Positions 6,027 to 7,043 of a DNA stretch of 7,043 nucleotides are shown piece after piece. Where the stretch lies: assembly GCA_937900565.1 (NCBI GenBank), contig CALCFG010000140.1:1-7043 (forward strand). Direction: 5' to 3'. The DNA is from an uncultured Erysipelotrichaceae bacterium (GTDB lineage: Bacteria; Bacillota_I; Bacilli_A; Erysipelotrichales; Erysipelotrichaceae). Each line of letters begins with the position of its first letter. Position 1 is the stretch's first letter. The position numbers and the translations under genes are program-made. The notes under the pieces were generated by a model. It worked only from the letters and a program-made list of their open reading frames with translations, was not told the DNA's origin and searched no databases.

Positions 6027-6971
6027 ATGAGTAAAGAAGAAAACAAGAAAAATACAGGTTTGAAGGTGGCTGCACTTGTTGCCGCTAGTGCTGCTGCGGC
6101 AGCTGCATACTTTCGCGTCAGTTACGAAGTATTCAAGAAAACCTGTATTAAAGGAACAACTCACTTTGGTACAAGTGATAATGGGTTAATTGTACGTAAA
6201 AGTAATAGCGGATGGTTATCTACAATCGCTCATCAAAATTTATCCATTACCAGTGATGATGGACTATTACTACATGGTACATATATTCCAAGTGAAAATG
6301 CTAGTAATGAATGGATTGTATTAGTTCATGGTTATGATGCAGATTCTACGCAAATGTTACCATTAGCTAAAACTTACCATGCGCACGGTTATCAAATTGT
6401 AATTCCAGATTTGAGATGCCATGGTACTAGCGAAGGCGAAGTAATTTCCTTTGGTGCTAAAGAAAGTGATGATTTATGTGGATGGATGGATTTGATTTTA
6501 CAAATGGATCCTAATGCTAAAATCATTTTACATGGCATTTCTATGGGGGCAAGTACAAGTTTACTTGCTAGCAGTAAAGTAATGCACACTGCATTAAAAG
6601 GTGTGATTTCGGATTGTGGATATACCTCTTATCAAGATGTATTGCGTCATTTAACAACTAAAATCTATCACATTCCTGGTTCCGTTTTTGTTCCTGGTGT
6701 ATCTTTTTGGATTAAAAAATTAGGTCACTTTACTTATCAAGATTGCGATTGCATTCAAGCAATTTGCATGAAGGCAGTACCGACATTATTTTTCCATGGA
6801 GCAAGCGATACTTTTATACCTACTGAAATGGTCAATCGTTTGGCCAATGCGTTGCAAAATGCAAGTATTGTGGAAATTGTCGAAAATGCCGGACATGCGC
6901 AATGCATGTACGATAACAAATACATGAGCAAATGCTTATTATTTGTGCAAAAACAAATGTTTAACGGTTAA
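6027..6971 (+). CDS. Membrane-anchored alpha/beta hydrolase, substrate unknown
   Basis: A serine hydrolase of 314 residues. A short lysine-rich N-terminus is followed by an alanine-rich hydrophobic segment at about 12-29, probably an uncleaved membrane anchor. The hydrolase fold then shows LVHGYD (H101-G102, oxyanion region), PDLRCHG near 130, the nucleophile elbow GISMG with S172, D261 in GASDTFIP, and H290 in NAGHAQ: a complete Ser-Asp-His triad in the usual order. It resembles the broad COG1073-type hydrolases common in Bacillota, most without known substrate; an esterase or peptidase-like activity is possible. It carries nine cysteines, which would be unusual for an exported Gram-positive protein and suits a catalytic domain facing the cytoplasm; charge around the anchor does not settle orientation. 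No Shine-Dalgarno is seen before the ATG, and the only nearby upstream ATG (6011) is out of frame. Three in-frame TAA codons end the gene. Confidence 0.88.
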   Translation: MSKEENKKNTGLKVAALVAASAAAAAAYFRVSYEVFKKTCIKGTTHFGTSDNGLIVRKSNSGWLSTIAHQNLSITSDDGLLLHGTYIPSENASNEWIVLVHGYDADSTQMLPLAKTYHAHGYQIVIPDLRCHGTSEGEVISFGAKESDDLCGWMDLILQMDPNAKIILHGISMGASTSLLASSKVMHTALKGVISDCGYTSYQDVLRHLTTKIYHIPGSVFVPGVSFWIKKLGHFTYQDCDCIQAICMKAVPTLFFHGASDTFIPTEMVNRLANALQNASIVEIVENAGHAQCMYDNKYMSKCLLFVQKQMFNG

Positions 6972-6991
6972 TAATAATCGACAAACATATC

Positions 6992-6998
6992 AGGAGGA
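6992..6998 (+). promoter_or_regulatory. Ribosome binding site of the last gene
   Basis: AGGAGGA lies 7 nt before the ATG at 7006, the strongest translation signal at this end of the window. It supports 7006 as a true start despite the few codons visible. Confidence 0.8.
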
Positions 6999-7005
6999 CA
7001 ATTAA

Positions 7006-7043
7006 ATGGAGAAGTTTGTTTACAAATTTGCTGAAGGCAATGG
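7006..7043 (+). CDS. ppdK: Probable pyruvate phosphate dikinase, N-terminal end only (3' truncated by window edge)
   Basis: Only twelve complete codons are visible, giving MEKFVYKFAEGN, with a following partial codon beginning GG (Gly). The pattern aromatic-V-Y-x-F-x-E-G-N is the conserved start of pyruvate phosphate dikinase, an enzyme that interconverts pyruvate plus ATP plus phosphate with phosphoenolpyruvate plus AMP plus pyrophosphate, often glycolytic in anaerobic Bacillota. The identification rests on this short match, so it is tentative. The gene begins 34 bp after the hydrolase with no terminator or convincing promoter in between, so it may be read from the same transcript or from a promoter inside the hydrolase gene. 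Confidence 0.65.
   Translation, partial: MEKFVYKFAEGN

Noticed and set aside
6943..6978. Possible promoter for the last gene (TTGTGC with TAATAAT-like sequence).
   Set aside because: The spacing between the two parts does not fit a normal promoter, and the TAA repeats are tandem stop codons of the hydrolase.
1..7043. Search for insertion sequences, CRISPR repeats, tRNA or rRNA genes, defence genes or phage genes.
   Set aside because: No direct-repeat array, transposase-like protein, cloverleaf or phage motif was seen; the window is explained by core genes and the CHR pair.

Overview
The window is AT-rich chromosomal DNA from a low-GC Gram-positive bacterium (Bacillota). Three things point there: strong AGGAGG-type ribosome binding sites, a valine T-box leader in front of valS, and a ThiI without a rhodanese domain paired with its own cysteine desulfurase. 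The mix of genes, including an apparent pyruvate phosphate dikinase, would suit an Erysipelotrichales-type lineage, but that placement is a guess. TGA is used as a stop codon and TGG encodes Trp, so the standard code applies. Every complete gene lies on the + strand.

Layout: (1) 1-700, the C-terminal part of a cysteine desulfurase, cut by the window edge. (2) 687-1886, thiI, overlapping the desulfurase and very probably translationally coupled to it; together they form a sulfur relay for 4-thiouridine in tRNA. A hairpin terminator sits on the thiI stop codon. (3) 1932-3049, two short CHR (chromate transporter family) membrane proteins of 186 residues each, joined by an ATGA overlap. (4) 3050-3348, a gene-free stretch filled by a promoter and a complete T-box riboswitch with specifier GTA (Val) and mutually exclusive antiterminator and terminator. 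(5) 3349-5955, valS, followed by its own terminator. (6) 6027-6971, a membrane-anchored alpha/beta hydrolase of unknown substrate with an intact Ser-Asp-His triad. (7) 7006-7043, the first codons of what looks like pyruvate phosphate dikinase.

The genes do not form one pathway. Two link to tRNA function (thiI for tRNA modification, valS for charging, the latter sensed through uncharged tRNA-Val by the T-box). The CHR pair and the hydrolase are separate units. I see no mobile element, CRISPR array, tRNA or rRNA gene, and no clear sign of horizontal transfer. Most of the content is ordinary housekeeping. The least expected signal is that the only two genes without a recognisable Shine-Dalgarno sequence (the first CHR gene and the hydrolase) each have a promoter-like sequence that would place the transcription start on or next to the ATG, suggesting possible leaderless transcripts.
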